Notes: generated by a model not told the origin, from the sequence alone. A stretch of 64,000 nt of DNA from Sphingomonas_B tabacisoli (GCF_042678385.1 NZ_JBHUDY010000001.1:620001-684000), one strand, 5' to 3'. Shown: positions 27,020 through 36,380, numbered from the stretch's first letter. Numbers and translations: made by a program.

Positions 27020-28279
27020 ATGCGCCGTGTCGTCGTCACCGGAATCGGCCTCGTCACCCCGTTGGGCGGCGACGTCGAAACCAGCTGGTCGAATATCAAG
27101 GCATCGAAATCGGGCGCGGGCACGATCACGCGCTTCGACGCCAGCGACTATGTTTGCGACTATGCCTGCGAAGTGAAGCCGGCCGATCACGAATATGGCT
27201 TCGACCCCAACAAGCGCGTCGATCACAAGGTGCAGCGCCAGGTCGATCCGTTCATCATCTATGGCATCGACGCCGCCGGCCAGGCGCTGGAAGACGCCGG
27301 CCTGACGGACATGCCCGAAGAAGAGCGGCTGCGCACCGGCTGCTCGATCGGCGCGGGCATCGGCGGCCTGCCGGGCATCGAGAGCGAATCGCTGGTGCTG
27401 GAGCATAAGGGGCCGCGCCGCGTCAGCCCGCATTTCGTGCATGGGCGGCTCATCAACCTGATCTCCGGCCAGGTCTCGATCAAATACGGGCTGATGGGCC
27501 CGAACCACGCAGTGGTGACGGCCTGCTCGACCGGTGCGCACTCGATCGGCGATGCAGGCCGCATGATCCAGCTCGGCGACGCCGACGTGATGCTGGCGGG
27601 CGGCGCGGAAGGCGCGATTTGCCCGATCGGCATCGCCGGCTTCGCCCAGGCGCGCGCGCTTTCGACCAATTTCAAGGCCGAGCCGCAGCGCGGCAGCCGC
27701 CCCTATGACAAGGATCGCGACGGCTTCGTGATGGGCGAGGGCGCGGGCGTCGTCGTGCTCGAAGAATATGAGCGGGCGAAGAAGCGCGGCGCGAAAATCT
27801 ATGGCGAGTTGATCGGCTATGGCATGTCAGGCGACGCCTATCACGTGACCGCGCCGCATCCCGAAGGCGCGGGCGCTTTCCGCGCGATGCAGGTCGCAAT
27901 GCAGCGCTCCGGCCTCGATCTTGGCGACATCGACTATATCAACGCACACGGCACTTCGACCCCGCTGGGCGACGAACTGGAGCTGGGCGCGGTGCGGCGG
28001 CTGTTCGGCAACAACATCGCCAACCTGTCGATGTCGTCGACCAAGTCGGCGATCGGCCACCTGCTCGGCGGCGCCGGGGCGGTGGAGACGATCTTCTGCC
28101 TGCTCGCGATGCGCGACCAGATCGTGCCGCCGACGCTGAACCTCGACAACCCGAGCGAGGGCGTCGAGGGTGTCGACCTCGTCCCGCACGTCGCGAAGGA
28201 GCGCAAGGTAAAGGCGGTGCTGAACAACAGCTTCGGCTTTGGCGGCACCAACGCCAGTTTGGTGCTGAAGGCGATCTAA
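27020..28279 (+). CDS. fabF: 3-oxoacyl-[acyl-carrier-protein] synthase II
   Basis: FabF (KAS II) condenses malonyl-ACP with acyl-ACP to lengthen fatty acids, including the cis-unsaturated chain. The 419-residue protein keeps the thiolase-fold triad: Cys169 in VVTACSTGAHSIG, His in NAHGTSTPLGD and His in KSAIGHLLGGAGAVE. The GFGGTNASLV ending is standard. Its GGAGTT ribosome site is close to the acpP-fabF stem-loop. Confidence 0.97.
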   Translation: MRRVVVTGIGLVTPLGGDVETSWSNIKASKSGAGTITRFDASDYVCDYACEVKPADHEYGFDPNKRVDHKVQRQVDPFIIYGIDAAGQALEDAGLTDMPEEERLRTGCSIGAGIGGLPGIESESLVLEHKGPRRVSPHFVHGRLINLISGQVSIKYGLMGPNHAVVTACSTGAHSIGDAGRMIQLGDADVMLAGGAEGAICPIGIAGFAQARALSTNFKAEPQRGSRPYDKDRDGFVMGEGAGVVVLEEYERAKKRGAKIYGELIGYGMSGDAYHVTAPHPEGAGAFRAMQVAMQRSGLDLGDIDYINAHGTSTPLGDELELGAVRRLFGNNIANLSMSSTKSAIGHLLGGAGAVETIFCLLAMRDQIVPPTLNLDNPSEGVEGVDLVPHVAKERKVKAVLNNSFGFGGTNASLVLKAI

Positions 28280-28296
28280 CCGGAAAGGACCCGGCG

Positions 28297-29271
28297 ATGG
28301 CGCGGGCGGCAGTGATCGAGCGGTCCGGCGGTCCGGACGTGATCGAATGGCGGGACGTGAGCCTGCCGCCGCCCGGTCCCGGCGAAGTCAGGCTGCGGCA
28401 CACCGCCGTCGGGCTCAATTTCATCGACACCTATCATCGCGGCGGCATCTATCCGCTGACGTTCCCGTCCGGCTTGGGCGTCGAGGCGGCGGGTGTGGTC
28501 GAAGCCGTGGGCGAGGGGGTGACCGACTGGAAGCCGGGCGATCGTGCCGCGACGTTCGGTCCGGCGCTCGGCGCCTATGCTACGGAACGCAACGTCGCGG
28601 CGGCGAGCCTGTTGCCGATTCCCGAGGACGTTTCCGATGAAATCGCGGCCGCAGCGCTGCTGAAGGGATGCACGGCCGAGTTTCTCGTCGAGCGCTGCGC
28701 TCGCGTGGAAAGCGCCTGGCCGGTGCTGGTTCATGCTGCGGCCGGCGGCGTCGGACTAATCCTCGTCCAATGGCTGAGGGCGATCGGCGCACGCGTGATC
28801 GGTACCGTTTCTTCTGACGACAAGGCCAACCAAGCCCGCGAAGCCGGTGCGGACGAGATCGTCTTTTACACGCGAGAAGACACCGCAAAGCGGGTGCGCG
28901 AACTGACCGACGGTAAGGGCGTGCGGGTGGTGTTCGACGGCGTCGGCATGTCGACCTGGGAAGCATCGCTCGGATCGTTGCAGCCGCGCGGGCTGCTGGT
29001 CAGCTACGGCAATGCCGGCGGGCCGGTGACGGGCGTGAATCTTGGCATTCTGGCGCAGAAAGGCTCGCTGTTCGTCACGCGCCCGACCCTGTTCAGCTAC
29101 TACGTGACGCCCGAGGAGCGGCGCGCCGGCGTTGCGCGGCTGTGGGAGATGATCCGTAGCGGCAAGGTCAGAATCGCGATCGGCCAGCGCTATCCGCTTG
29201 AGCAAGCGGCGCAGGCGCACCGCGATCTTGAGGGCCGCGCAACGACCGGCTCAACGATCCTTCTGCCCTAG
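28297..29271 (+). CDS. NADPH:quinone oxidoreductase (zinc-free MDR family)
   Basis: A 324-residue medium-chain reductase of the Qor type. It shows the N-terminal GroES-like domain (PGEVRLRHTAVGLNFIDTYHRGG), no structural zinc cysteine cluster, and the nucleotide-binding loop AAAGGVGLILVQW at about residue 147. Quinones or related carbonyls are likely substrates, with NADPH. It is 17 bp downstream of fabF and probably co-transcribed. Its 3' end overlaps the opposite GFA gene by 4 nt. Confidence 0.92.
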   Translation: MARAAVIERSGGPDVIEWRDVSLPPPGPGEVRLRHTAVGLNFIDTYHRGGIYPLTFPSGLGVEAAGVVEAVGEGVTDWKPGDRAATFGPALGAYATERNVAAASLLPIPEDVSDEIAAAALLKGCTAEFLVERCARVESAWPVLVHAAAGGVGLILVQWLRAIGARVIGTVSSDDKANQAREAGADEIVFYTREDTAKRVRELTDGKGVRVVFDGVGMSTWEASLGSLQPRGLLVSYGNAGGPVTGVNLGILAQKGSLFVTRPTLFSYYVTPEERRAGVARLWEMIRSGKVRIAIGQRYPLEQAAQAHRDLEGRATTGSTILLP

Positions 29272-29717
29272 AGCACTGCTTCCAGAATGCGGGCCGGGGT
29301 CCATCGGCCCGCGCGACGGTCGAGACGGGCATCGAGGCTTTCACCTTCAAAGTCGGACGGTTGAGCCGCCGCGAGGAACGCGTCGCGCTGCTGAAGGCAA
29401 TCGACGCGGACGACGCCGTGCAAGCCGCCTTCCATCTCCGCGACCACTGCGGGCACGACGCCGCACGTTCCGCAGACCAGAAAATCGGCGGTGCCGGTGC
29501 CGAAGCGATAGCGATTGATCGGGCCGCCGATCCGCACCTCCAGCGTGCCGGCCGGATCGGAAGTCCAGGACGCGCCATGGGCGCGGCAGAAGCTGCACTG
29601 GCACGTCCGCGCGCCCAATTCGGCGGGGCTTTTAGCGGAGCGGAAGACCGTGCGGATCGCGCCGCAATGGCAGGCGCCCGGATAGCCGTCGGAAACATGA
29701 TCCCAGTCGATCGGCAT
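29268..29717 (-). CDS. GFA family protein
   Basis: A 149-residue zinc-binding GFA-fold protein, seen from ACHCGAIRT, RTCQCSFCRAHG and FLVCGTCGVVPAV. It has a longer C terminus than the copy beside acnA. The ATG at 29717 is chosen because AAAGGAG lies just upstream; the frame runs further but without family similarity. The C-terminal segment (LDARLDRRAGRWTPARILEAVL) is helical. Substrate unknown. Confidence 0.85.
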   Translation of the reverse strand: MPIDWDHVSDGYPGACHCGAIRTVFRSAKSPAELGARTCQCSFCRAHGASWTSDPAGTLEVRIGGPINRYRFGTGTADFLVCGTCGVVPAVVAEMEGGLHGVVRVDCLQQRDAFLAAAQPSDFEGESLDARLDRRAGRWTPARILEAVL

Positions 29718-29808
29718 CTTCTCTCCTTTCGGCATCATACACGCGAAACCGGTTCGACCCGCATACCCGGTTTCAAAGCGCGCGAATCTTGCTAGAGCCT
29801 GCAGCCGG

Positions 29809-32322
29809 ATGGAACAGTCTGAAACGGCGGGCTCGCGCTTTACCCTGAAGCGGTCGGGCAAATTTCGGGAAACGGTTCGGGATTTGTGGTCGCGGCGGGT
29901 GGTTCGGCTCGCCGCCTACGCGCTCGGGCTGTTGGTGCTTCTGTATGCCGTTGTCTGGCTGGTTTTTGCGCGCGACCTGCCCTCGGTCGACAAGCTGCGG
30001 ACCTACGAGCCGCCGCTGCCGACCAACGTCCGTGCGATCGACGGCACGCCGGTTCATTCCTACGCCCGCGAGCGGCGCGTGCAGCTCGCCTATGCCGAGT
30101 TCCCACCGCTGCTGGTGCGCGCCTATATGTCGGCGGAGGACAAGAACTTCTTCCGCCACCACGGCGTCGATTATTTCGGCATCTTCCGCGCCGTCATCAC
30201 CAACCTGACCCATAGCGGCCGCCCGATCGGAGCATCGACCATCACGCAGCAGGTCGCCAAGAACCTGCTGCTGGGCAACGAGCTCAGTTACAAGCGCAAG
30301 GTGCGAGAGGCGATCCTCGCCAACCGCATCGAATCTGCCCTGACCAAAGAGCAGATCATGGAGCTGTATCTCAACCAGATCTTCCTGGGCCGGAACGCCT
30401 ATGGCGTGCAGGCGGCGAGCCGCGCCTATTTCGACAAGGACGTCGAGCAGCTGACGCTGCCGGAAATGGCGTATCTCGCCATCCTGCCCAAGGCGCCGAG
30501 CAACTACGATCCCGAACGCCACACCGACCGCGCGATGGAGCGCCGCAACTGGGTGCTCGGCGAAATGGAGCAGAATGGCTTCATCAGCGCCGAGCAGCGC
30601 GATCAAGCCCGCGCCACGCCGCTCGGCACGGTGCCGCGCCAGGGCACGCGCTTCGAAGCGAATGCGGGCTATTTCCTCGAGGAAGTGCGCCGCGAACTGA
30701 TCCAGCGTTATGGCGAGAATGCGGAAGGCGGGCCGAACAGCCTTTACGCGGGCGGCCTATGGGTGCGGACTTCGCTGAACCCCCGTTTCCAGGAGCTGGC
30801 GGAGACCGCGTTGCGCGATGGCCTTGCGCGCTACGATCGCGGCAAGGGGTGGCACGGGCCGATCAAGAAGCTGTCGACCGATGGCAACTGGGCGCAGCGC
30901 CTTGCTGCAGCCAATCTCGGCGCCGGCTATCCGGATTGGCGGGTCGCGATCGTGCTGCAGAAAGCGGGCGGCGAGGCGACGATCGGCTTCCCGAGCGGCC
31001 AGACTGCATCGATGCCGGCCGGCGCTGCGTCCATGCCGGTTGCCGGACAAGGCGGCACCGCGTTCGACGCGCTTCAGCCGGGCGACGTGATCGTGGTGAA
31101 GCAGGAAGGATCGACCTGGACGCTTCGCACGATACCGGCAGTATCAGGGGCAATGGTCGTCGAGGACCCGAACAACGGCCGCATCATGGCGATGCAGGGC
31201 GGCTGGGACAGCCGGGTCCATACCTTCAACAACGCGACCCAGGCGCTTCGCCAGCCGGGATCGACGATCAAGCCGTTCGTCTATGCGTCGGCGCTCGACA
31301 ACGGCATGACGCCTGCAACGATCCTCGTCGACGGGCCGTTCTGCGTTTATCAGTCGGCGCTGCTCGGCCAGAAATGCTTCCGCAACTTCTCTGGCGGCTA
31401 TGCCGGTCCGCAAACGATGCGTTGGGGCATCGAGCAGTCGCGTAACTTGATGACGGTCCGCGCCGCGTCGCAGACCGGCATGGACAATGTCGTGAAGACG
31501 ATCGCGCGGATGGGGATCGGCAATTACACGCCCTATCTGTCGATCGCGCTGGGTGCGGGCGAGACCACGCCGCTCAAGATGACCAACGCCTTCTCGCAGC
31601 TCGTCTCCTTGGGTCGCGAGCTGAAGCCGACGCTGATCGACTATGTGCAGGACCGGCACGGCAAGGTGATCTACCGCGCGGACGGCCGCTGCGCGCTGAT
31701 GCGCAACTGCAACGCCAGGGATTGGGACGGCAAGGCGATGCCGCGCCCGCCGCTGCGCGGCCGGCAGTTGATGGATCCGATGACCGCCTATCAGGTCGTC
31801 CATATCCTTGAAGGCGTCGTCCAGCGCGGCACGGCGCAAACGCTGCGCGAGCTCAACCGGCCGATGATGGGCAAGACCGGCACGACGAGTGGCCCGACCA
31901 ACGTCTGGTTCGTCGGCGGCACGCCGGACCTGATTTCCGGCACCTATATTGGTTACGACCAGCCGCGCTCGCTCGGCGGCTATGCCCAGGGCGGCACGCT
32001 GGCGGCGCCGATTTTCAAGCAGTTCGCCAAGGAAGCGCTGAAGGATATGCCGATCGTGCCGTTCCGTGCGGCGCCCGGCATTCGCATGGTCCGCATCGAT
32101 CGACGATCCGGCAAGAAAGTGTTCGGCACGTTCCCGTCGCTGGACGATCCGAAGCCGGCAGTGATCTGGGAAGCGTTCAAGCCGGAAAGCGAGCCGCGCC
32201 GCACGATCCGCCGCGAGGAAATCGCTGCGCGCCCCAAGGAAAAGCTGCTGCCGCCCGACGTCGGCGTGCGCCAGGGCCCGCGCGACGCCGAGTTCCTTGA
32301 GCGCGAAGGCGGGATTTACTAG
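29809..32322 (+). CDS. Class A penicillin-binding protein 1A family
   Basis: A bifunctional peptidoglycan synthase of 837 residues. A short cytoplasmic tail and one membrane anchor (about residues 35-55) are followed by a GT51 transglycosylase domain with catalytic Glu110 in SAEDKNFFRHHG, an OB-like insert (about 330-440), and a transpeptidase domain with Ser485 (GSTIKPF), the SRN triad in EQSRNLM and KTGT (Lys689). All catalytic motifs are present. The C terminus is basic and acidic, without extra domains. It is monocistronic before a repeat element. Confidence 0.95.
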   Translation: MEQSETAGSRFTLKRSGKFRETVRDLWSRRVVRLAAYALGLLVLLYAVVWLVFARDLPSVDKLRTYEPPLPTNVRAIDGTPVHSYARERRVQLAYAEFPPLLVRAYMSAEDKNFFRHHGVDYFGIFRAVITNLTHSGRPIGASTITQQVAKNLLLGNELSYKRKVREAILANRIESALTKEQIMELYLNQIFLGRNAYGVQAASRAYFDKDVEQLTLPEMAYLAILPKAPSNYDPERHTDRAMERRNWVLGEMEQNGFISAEQRDQARATPLGTVPRQGTRFEANAGYFLEEVRRELIQRYGENAEGGPNSLYAGGLWVRTSLNPRFQELAETALRDGLARYDRGKGWHGPIKKLSTDGNWAQRLAAANLGAGYPDWRVAIVLQKAGGEATIGFPSGQTASMPAGAASMPVAGQGGTAFDALQPGDVIVVKQEGSTWTLRTIPAVSGAMVVEDPNNGRIMAMQGGWDSRVHTFNNATQALRQPGSTIKPFVYASALDNGMTPATILVDGPFCVYQSALLGQKCFRNFSGGYAGPQTMRWGIEQSRNLMTVRAASQTGMDNVVKTIARMGIGNYTPYLSIALGAGETTPLKMTNAFSQLVSLGRELKPTLIDYVQDRHGKVIYRADGRCALMRNCNARDWDGKAMPRPPLRGRQLMDPMTAYQVVHILEGVVQRGTAQTLRELNRPMMGKTGTTSGPTNVWFVGGTPDLISGTYIGYDQPRSLGGYAQGGTLAAPIFKQFAKEALKDMPIVPFRAAPGIRMVRIDRRSGKKVFGTFPSLDDPKPAVIWEAFKPESEPRRTIRREEIAARPKEKLLPPDVGVRQGPRDAEFLEREGGIY

Positions 32323-32346
32323 GGCCGCACGCATGTGCGGACCGTG

Positions 32347-32406
32347 TCCCGGCGAAGGCCGGGATCCAGTTCAAATAGAATGCCTGGACCCCGGCTTTCG
32401 CCGGGG
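32347..32406. repeat. Inverted-repeat element between the PBP1A gene and prfB
   Basis: Arms 32347-32369 (TCCCGGCGAAGGCCGGGATC plus CAG) and 32384-32406 are 23 nt long with three differences that permit G-T pairing, around a 14-nt loop. The CCCGGC-GAA-GCCGGG core makes a second small hairpin inside each arm. Such units are common between genes in sphingomonads. No T-tract follows. Confidence 0.75.
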
Positions 32407-32426
32407 AACAGTCCACGGAGAAGAAG

Positions 32427-33554
32427 ATGCGCGCCGAAGCGCAAGCCCATGTCGATCAGATCAATGACGCGCTCGCGCTGTTGCGCCGATTCCTGGATTG
32501 GGACCGCGCGCTGCGCCGCCTCGACGAGCTGAACGCGAAGGTCGAGGATCAGTCGCTCTGGAACGACCCGAAACAGGCGCAGGCGGTGATGCGCGAGCGC
32601 CGGAGGCTGGACGAAGCGATTGCGGCCACTCGCGCGATCGAACGCGAGCGCGATGATACGGTCGAGCTGATGGAGATGGCCGAGGCCGAAGGCGACGAAG
32701 CGCTGGTCGACGAAGGCGTCGCGAGCCTCGCGGCGTTGGCCGAGCGGGCGGAGAAGGACAAGGTCGCGGCGTTGCTCGCCGGCGAAGCGGACGCCAACGA
32801 CACCTATGTCGAAGTGAACGCCGGCGCGGGGGGCACCGAGAGCCAGGACTGGGCCGGCATGTTGCAGCGCATGTACACGCGATGGGCCGAACGCCACGGC
32901 ATGAAGGTCGAGCTGATCGACTATCACGCCGGCGAGCAGGCCGGCATCAAGTCGGCGACTTTGCTGCTGAAGGGCGAGAACGCCTATGGCTATGCGAAGA
33001 CGGAAAGCGGCGTGCACCGCCTCGTCCGGATCAGCCCCTATGATTCGAACGCGCGACGCCACACCAGCTTTGCCAGCGTCTGGGTCTACCCGGTGGTTGA
33101 CGATGACATTGATATAGAGATCGTCGAGAGCGATCTGCGTATCGACACCTTCCGGGCATCCGGCGCCGGCGGGCAGCATATCAACACGACCGACTCTGCG
33201 GTGAGAATCACACACTTACCGACCGGCATCGTCGTCCAGTCGCAAAGCCAGCGATCGCAGCACAAGAACCGCGCCGAGGCCTATGGCCAGCTCCGCGCCA
33301 AGCTGTTCGAGCGCGAGCTGCAGCGGCGCGAAGCGGAAGCGAATGCGACCAACGCCAGCAAGACCGATATCGGCTGGGGGCACCAGATCCGGTCCTATGT
33401 GCTCCAGCCCTATCAGCTCGTGAAGGACCTGCGCACCGGCGTCACCTCGACCGCGCCGGGCGACGTGCTCGACGGCGACCTCGATGCCTTTATGGCGGCG
33501 GCGCTCAGCCAGCGCGTGACCGGCGAGAAGGTCGAGGTCGAGGACGTCGAATGA
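32427..33554 (+). CDS. prfB: Peptide chain release factor 2
   Basis: RF2 ends translation at UGA and UAA. The 375-residue protein has the GGQ motif at residues 248-250 (GAGGQHINTTDSAV), which acts at the peptidyl-transferase centre. The codon-reading tripeptide is Ser-Pro-Tyr (203-205, RISPYDSN) where E. coli has Ser-Pro-Phe. The frame is uninterrupted from the ATG, so the +1 programmed frameshift of the enterobacterial gene is absent. GGAG lies before the ATG. The stop overlaps the next start by 4 nt (ATGA). Confidence 0.96.
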   Translation: MRAEAQAHVDQINDALALLRRFLDWDRALRRLDELNAKVEDQSLWNDPKQAQAVMRERRRLDEAIAATRAIERERDDTVELMEMAEAEGDEALVDEGVASLAALAERAEKDKVAALLAGEADANDTYVEVNAGAGGTESQDWAGMLQRMYTRWAERHGMKVELIDYHAGEQAGIKSATLLLKGENAYGYAKTESGVHRLVRISPYDSNARRHTSFASVWVYPVVDDDIDIEIVESDLRIDTFRASGAGGQHINTTDSAVRITHLPTGIVVQSQSQRSQHKNRAEAYGQLRAKLFERELQRREAEANATNASKTDIGWGHQIRSYVLQPYQLVKDLRTGVTSTAPGDVLDGDLDAFMAAALSQRVTGEKVEVEDVE

Positions 33555-34267
33555 TGCGCTTCGCACCCGCGATTGCGTTGATGCTGCTCGCCGGCTGCCA
33601 GATGCCGGCCGAGCAGAACGCCGCGGTCGCACGCGAGAAGCATTCGCCGTTCCCGAAAGCTCATCGCCCAGTCTCGCCGATCGTCTCCGCGCGCTGGTCC
33701 GACGAGGAAACCCGCGACCGGCTGAAGGAAGCCGAGGAAGTCATGGACCGAGCCGGCACGGCGCCGGGCATGACGGTCGCCGACATCGGCGCGGGCGAGG
33801 GGTATTACACGGTCCGGCTGGCGACGCGCGTCGGCCCGAAGGGCCGCGTGCTTGCGCAGGATATCGTGCCGGAAGTGCGCGATGCGCTGGCCGAGCGCGT
33901 CAATCGCGAACGGCTGGACAATGTGTCGGTCAAGCTCGGCGAGCCGGCCGATCCGAAGCTGCCGCCGAACAGCTTCGACCGCGTCTTCATGGTGCACATG
34001 TATCACGAGATCGGCGAGCCCTATGAGTTCCTATGGAACCTGCGCCCCGCGCTGAAGGCCGGCGGACAAGTGATCGTCGTCGACGCCGACCGGCCGACCC
34101 AGGCGCACGGCACGCCGCCGGCGCTGCTGCGCTGCGAGTTCGCGGCGGTCGGCTATCAGCTCGCCCGGATCGAACCGATGCCGAACGCGGGCGGCTATTT
34201 CGCGGCGTTCGAAGCGAAGGGGCCGCGCCCGGAGCCACGCTACATCAAGCCCTGTACCTCACAATAG
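33551..34267 (+). CDS. Lipoprotein-like class I SAM-dependent methyltransferase
   Basis: A 238-residue protein with an N-terminal lipoprotein-type signal (MMRFAPAIALMLLAGC, Cys16) followed by a Rossmann methyltransferase fold: motif I VADIGAGEGYYTVRLA, motif II-like VLAQDI, and DRVFMVHMYHEI. A SAM-binding enzyme outside the cytoplasm is unexpected because SAM is cytoplasmic. The domain may bind another ligand, or the first methionine may be misread. It overlaps prfB (ATGA), and RF2 is itself methylated on its GGQ Gln by PrmC, but this protein does not resemble PrmC. Confidence 0.83.
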   Translation: MMRFAPAIALMLLAGCQMPAEQNAAVAREKHSPFPKAHRPVSPIVSARWSDEETRDRLKEAEEVMDRAGTAPGMTVADIGAGEGYYTVRLATRVGPKGRVLAQDIVPEVRDALAERVNRERLDNVSVKLGEPADPKLPPNSFDRVFMVHMYHEIGEPYEFLWNLRPALKAGGQVIVVDADRPTQAHGTPPALLRCEFAAVGYQLARIEPMPNAGGYFAAFEAKGPRPEPRYIKPCTSQ

Positions 34268-34657
34268 TCCGCGGTCGCGGAACGACACGAAGCCTTTTGC
34301 AGCGAAGACGAGGTGGTCGAGCACGCCCACTTCCAGCGCCCGTGCGACGTGGATCAGCCGCCTTGTGACGTAAAGATCGTCCGAGCTCGGTGTCGGATCG
34401 CCGCTCGGATGGTTGTGCGCGAGGACGAGGCTTGCCGTGTCGAACTCGAGCGCGTCGCGGATGATCGTGCGGAGCGGCACATCGATCTGCCGGCCACGGC
34501 CGGGCGCGAGGCAAAGCGCGAGCAGGCGACGCTCACGATCGAGATGGGCGACGTAGAGATTTTCGTCCTGGGCGTCAGCAAGGCGCGGTGCGAACAAAGC
34601 GACGGCGTCATCGCGGCTGGCAATGATCTGGGGAAGCCGGCCGCGGACGCGCTGCAT
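34259..34657 (-). CDS. Short RadC-like JAB/MPN protein
   Basis: A 132-residue protein matching only the C-terminal MPN/JAB domain of RadC, which is usually about 220 residues with an N-terminal helix-hairpin-helix region. The metal motif is nearly complete: His81, His83 and Asp94 in AHNHPSGDPTPSSDD. The RadC segment that normally reads P-R-E-I is here P-L-R-T-I, so the usual Glu is replaced by Thr64. The biological role of RadC is unsettled. Its 3' end overlaps the methyltransferase gene by 9 nt. Confidence 0.82.
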   Translation of the reverse strand: MQRVRGRLPQIIASRDDAVALFAPRLADAQDENLYVAHLDRERRLLALCLAPGRGRQIDVPLRTIIRDALEFDTASLVLAHNHPSGDPTPSSDDLYVTRRLIHVARALEVGVLDHLVFAAKGFVSFRDRGLL

Positions 34658-34755
34658 GGCCGCGCCCTATGGCCAGCCCCGCAGCCGATTTCCGCAACGC
34701 CATTATCCGGAACGGAGAGAAGGCTTGAAGTTTGGTCCGTTTCGGATGAACTGCC

Positions 34756-36309
34756 TCAGATGGCCTCGCCTGCCGCCCGGGCGCGCTCGCGCACCGAAGC
34801 CTCGGCCGCGGGCACGGCGCGCCAGGCCAGGGCAAGCAGGATCAGCGAGACCGGCCCCACCGCAAGCAGCGAGAGCACGCCGGTGCGGAGCTCGCCGGTC
34901 GCTTTCGACATGAATCCCGCGAAATAGGGTCCAAGAGCGAGGCCGACCAAAGCCGTGGCGATGAAGAAGGTCGCCGTCGCCGTGCCGCGCATCCGTGGCA
35001 GCACCAGGTCCTGCGTCGTCGCGCCTGCGGGGCCGAGCGCGGCGCTGGCGAGACCGCTCATGAAAAAGCTGGCGATGTAGAAGCCGACCGGGTTGCCGGT
35101 CGTGTAGGCGTAGATCAGGAACGGCACCGGCAGCAGCGTGCCTGCCATGATGACCGGGATGCGGCCCCAGGCGTGGCGCTGCTTCAGCCCGTCGGCGATG
35201 CGTCCGCCAAGCACGATGCCGAGGAAGCCGCCTGCCGCCGCGCCGCCACCAAGAAACAGCCCGACTTCGGTCTTGGGCTGGTGCAGCACGGTTTCGGCGT
35301 AGAGCGCGCCGAAAGCCGCGACGCCGTAGGACACGAACGAGATCAGGCCGTAGCCGAGCGACACGAACAGGAACGCCGGCGTTCCCCAGATGAGCTTGAA
35401 CGTGGCGGGGTCGCGATCCCTGAGCGCGGCCGCCCATGAGAAGACCGCATAGGCGCCGCCACACACGGCGATCCATTGCGCCGCGTCACCGGTCGCCAAA
35501 GTCAGCAACCAGGTGGCGGCGGCCGCTACCGCGACGGCGACCAGATTGACCGCGAGCGCGCCTGCTCCGCGACGGGCTGCGCCGATCAGCGTCAGCGGCG
35601 GGATGATCGCGACCAGCTCGCCGAGGAAATCGCGGAACGGCTCACCCGAGGGCGCCATTGCCAGGCCGTCGGATTCGCCGCGGATCGGCTCGCGCAAAGT
35701 GGAGACGAGCAGCGCAAGGAGCAGCCCGGGCAGGCCCACCGCCATGAACGCGACCTGCCAGCCGACGAGCCCCCAATGGCCGCCTGGGAAGGACCGGTTC
35801 CAGCTATCGACGATCGCGCCGCCGATGAACAAGGACACGCCGCCGCCGATGAAGATGCCCGACGAATAGATCGCCAGCGCCGTCGCGCGCCGTTCGCGCG
35901 GGAAATAGTCGGAGATCAGCGAATAGGCGCAGGGCGATGCGGTTGCCTCGCCGACGCCGACGCCGATCCGCGCGGCAGTGAGCTGGAGGCCCGTGCGTGC
36001 GAGGCCGGAAAAAGCCGTCATCGCCGACCAGATCGCCAGCCCGATCGTGATCAGCCGCACCCGGTGCCAATTGTCCGCAAGCCGTCCGAGCGGAATGCCG
36101 AACAGCGAATAGAAGACGCCGAAGGCGGTGCCAAACAGGAAGCCGATATCGGCGTCGTTGAGACCCAGATCCTTTTTTACGTCCTTGGCAAGGATGCTGA
36201 GGATCTGCCGATCGATGAAGTTCAGCACATAGACGAGGAAGAGAATGCCCAGAACATAGTTCGCGTAACCGCGGCTATGGCGCGGCGCGCGTGCGGCAGT
36301 CGTGGCCAA
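34756..36309 (-). CDS. MFS transporter (spinster-like)
   Basis: A major facilitator of about 517 residues. It shows NYVLGILFLVYVLNFIDRQI (helix 1 with the spinster-type Asp-Arg), the loop 2-3 motif GRLADNWHRVRLI and helix 4-5 signatures (ARIGVGVGEATASPCAYSLI), with twelve or more helices in all. An insertion between the halves (about 245-330) adds extra hydrophobic helices. I use the TTG at 36309, which follows GAGGG; the frame opens upstream at 36441 inside the divergent regulator. Spinster-type sphingomonad transporters move varied organic compounds; the substrate is unknown. Likely controlled by the MarR protein at 36402. Confidence 0.85.
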   Translation of the reverse strand: MATTAARAPRHSRGYANYVLGILFLVYVLNFIDRQILSILAKDVKKDLGLNDADIGFLFGTAFGVFYSLFGIPLGRLADNWHRVRLITIGLAIWSAMTAFSGLARTGLQLTAARIGVGVGEATASPCAYSLISDYFPRERRATALAIYSSGIFIGGGVSLFIGGAIVDSWNRSFPGGHWGLVGWQVAFMAVGLPGLLLALLVSTLREPIRGESDGLAMAPSGEPFRDFLGELVAIIPPLTLIGAARRGAGALAVNLVAVAVAAAATWLLTLATGDAAQWIAVCGGAYAVFSWAAALRDRDPATFKLIWGTPAFLFVSLGYGLISFVSYGVAAFGALYAETVLHQPKTEVGLFLGGGAAAGGFLGIVLGGRIADGLKQRHAWGRIPVIMAGTLLPVPFLIYAYTTGNPVGFYIASFFMSGLASAALGPAGATTQDLVLPRMRGTATATFFIATALVGLALGPYFAGFMSKATGELRTGVLSLLAVGPVSLILLALAWRAVPAAEASVRERARAAGEAI

Positions 36310-36380
36310 GTCGATCGTTCCCTCTGCTGTGCGGCGCCTATGGCTAGCGGCTTTACTGCCGCTGCCAAGCGGTTTTGCGA

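Noticed and set aside
32427..32520. Programmed +1 frameshift in prfB
   Set aside because: The frame runs unbroken from the ATG without an in-frame TGA near codon 25.
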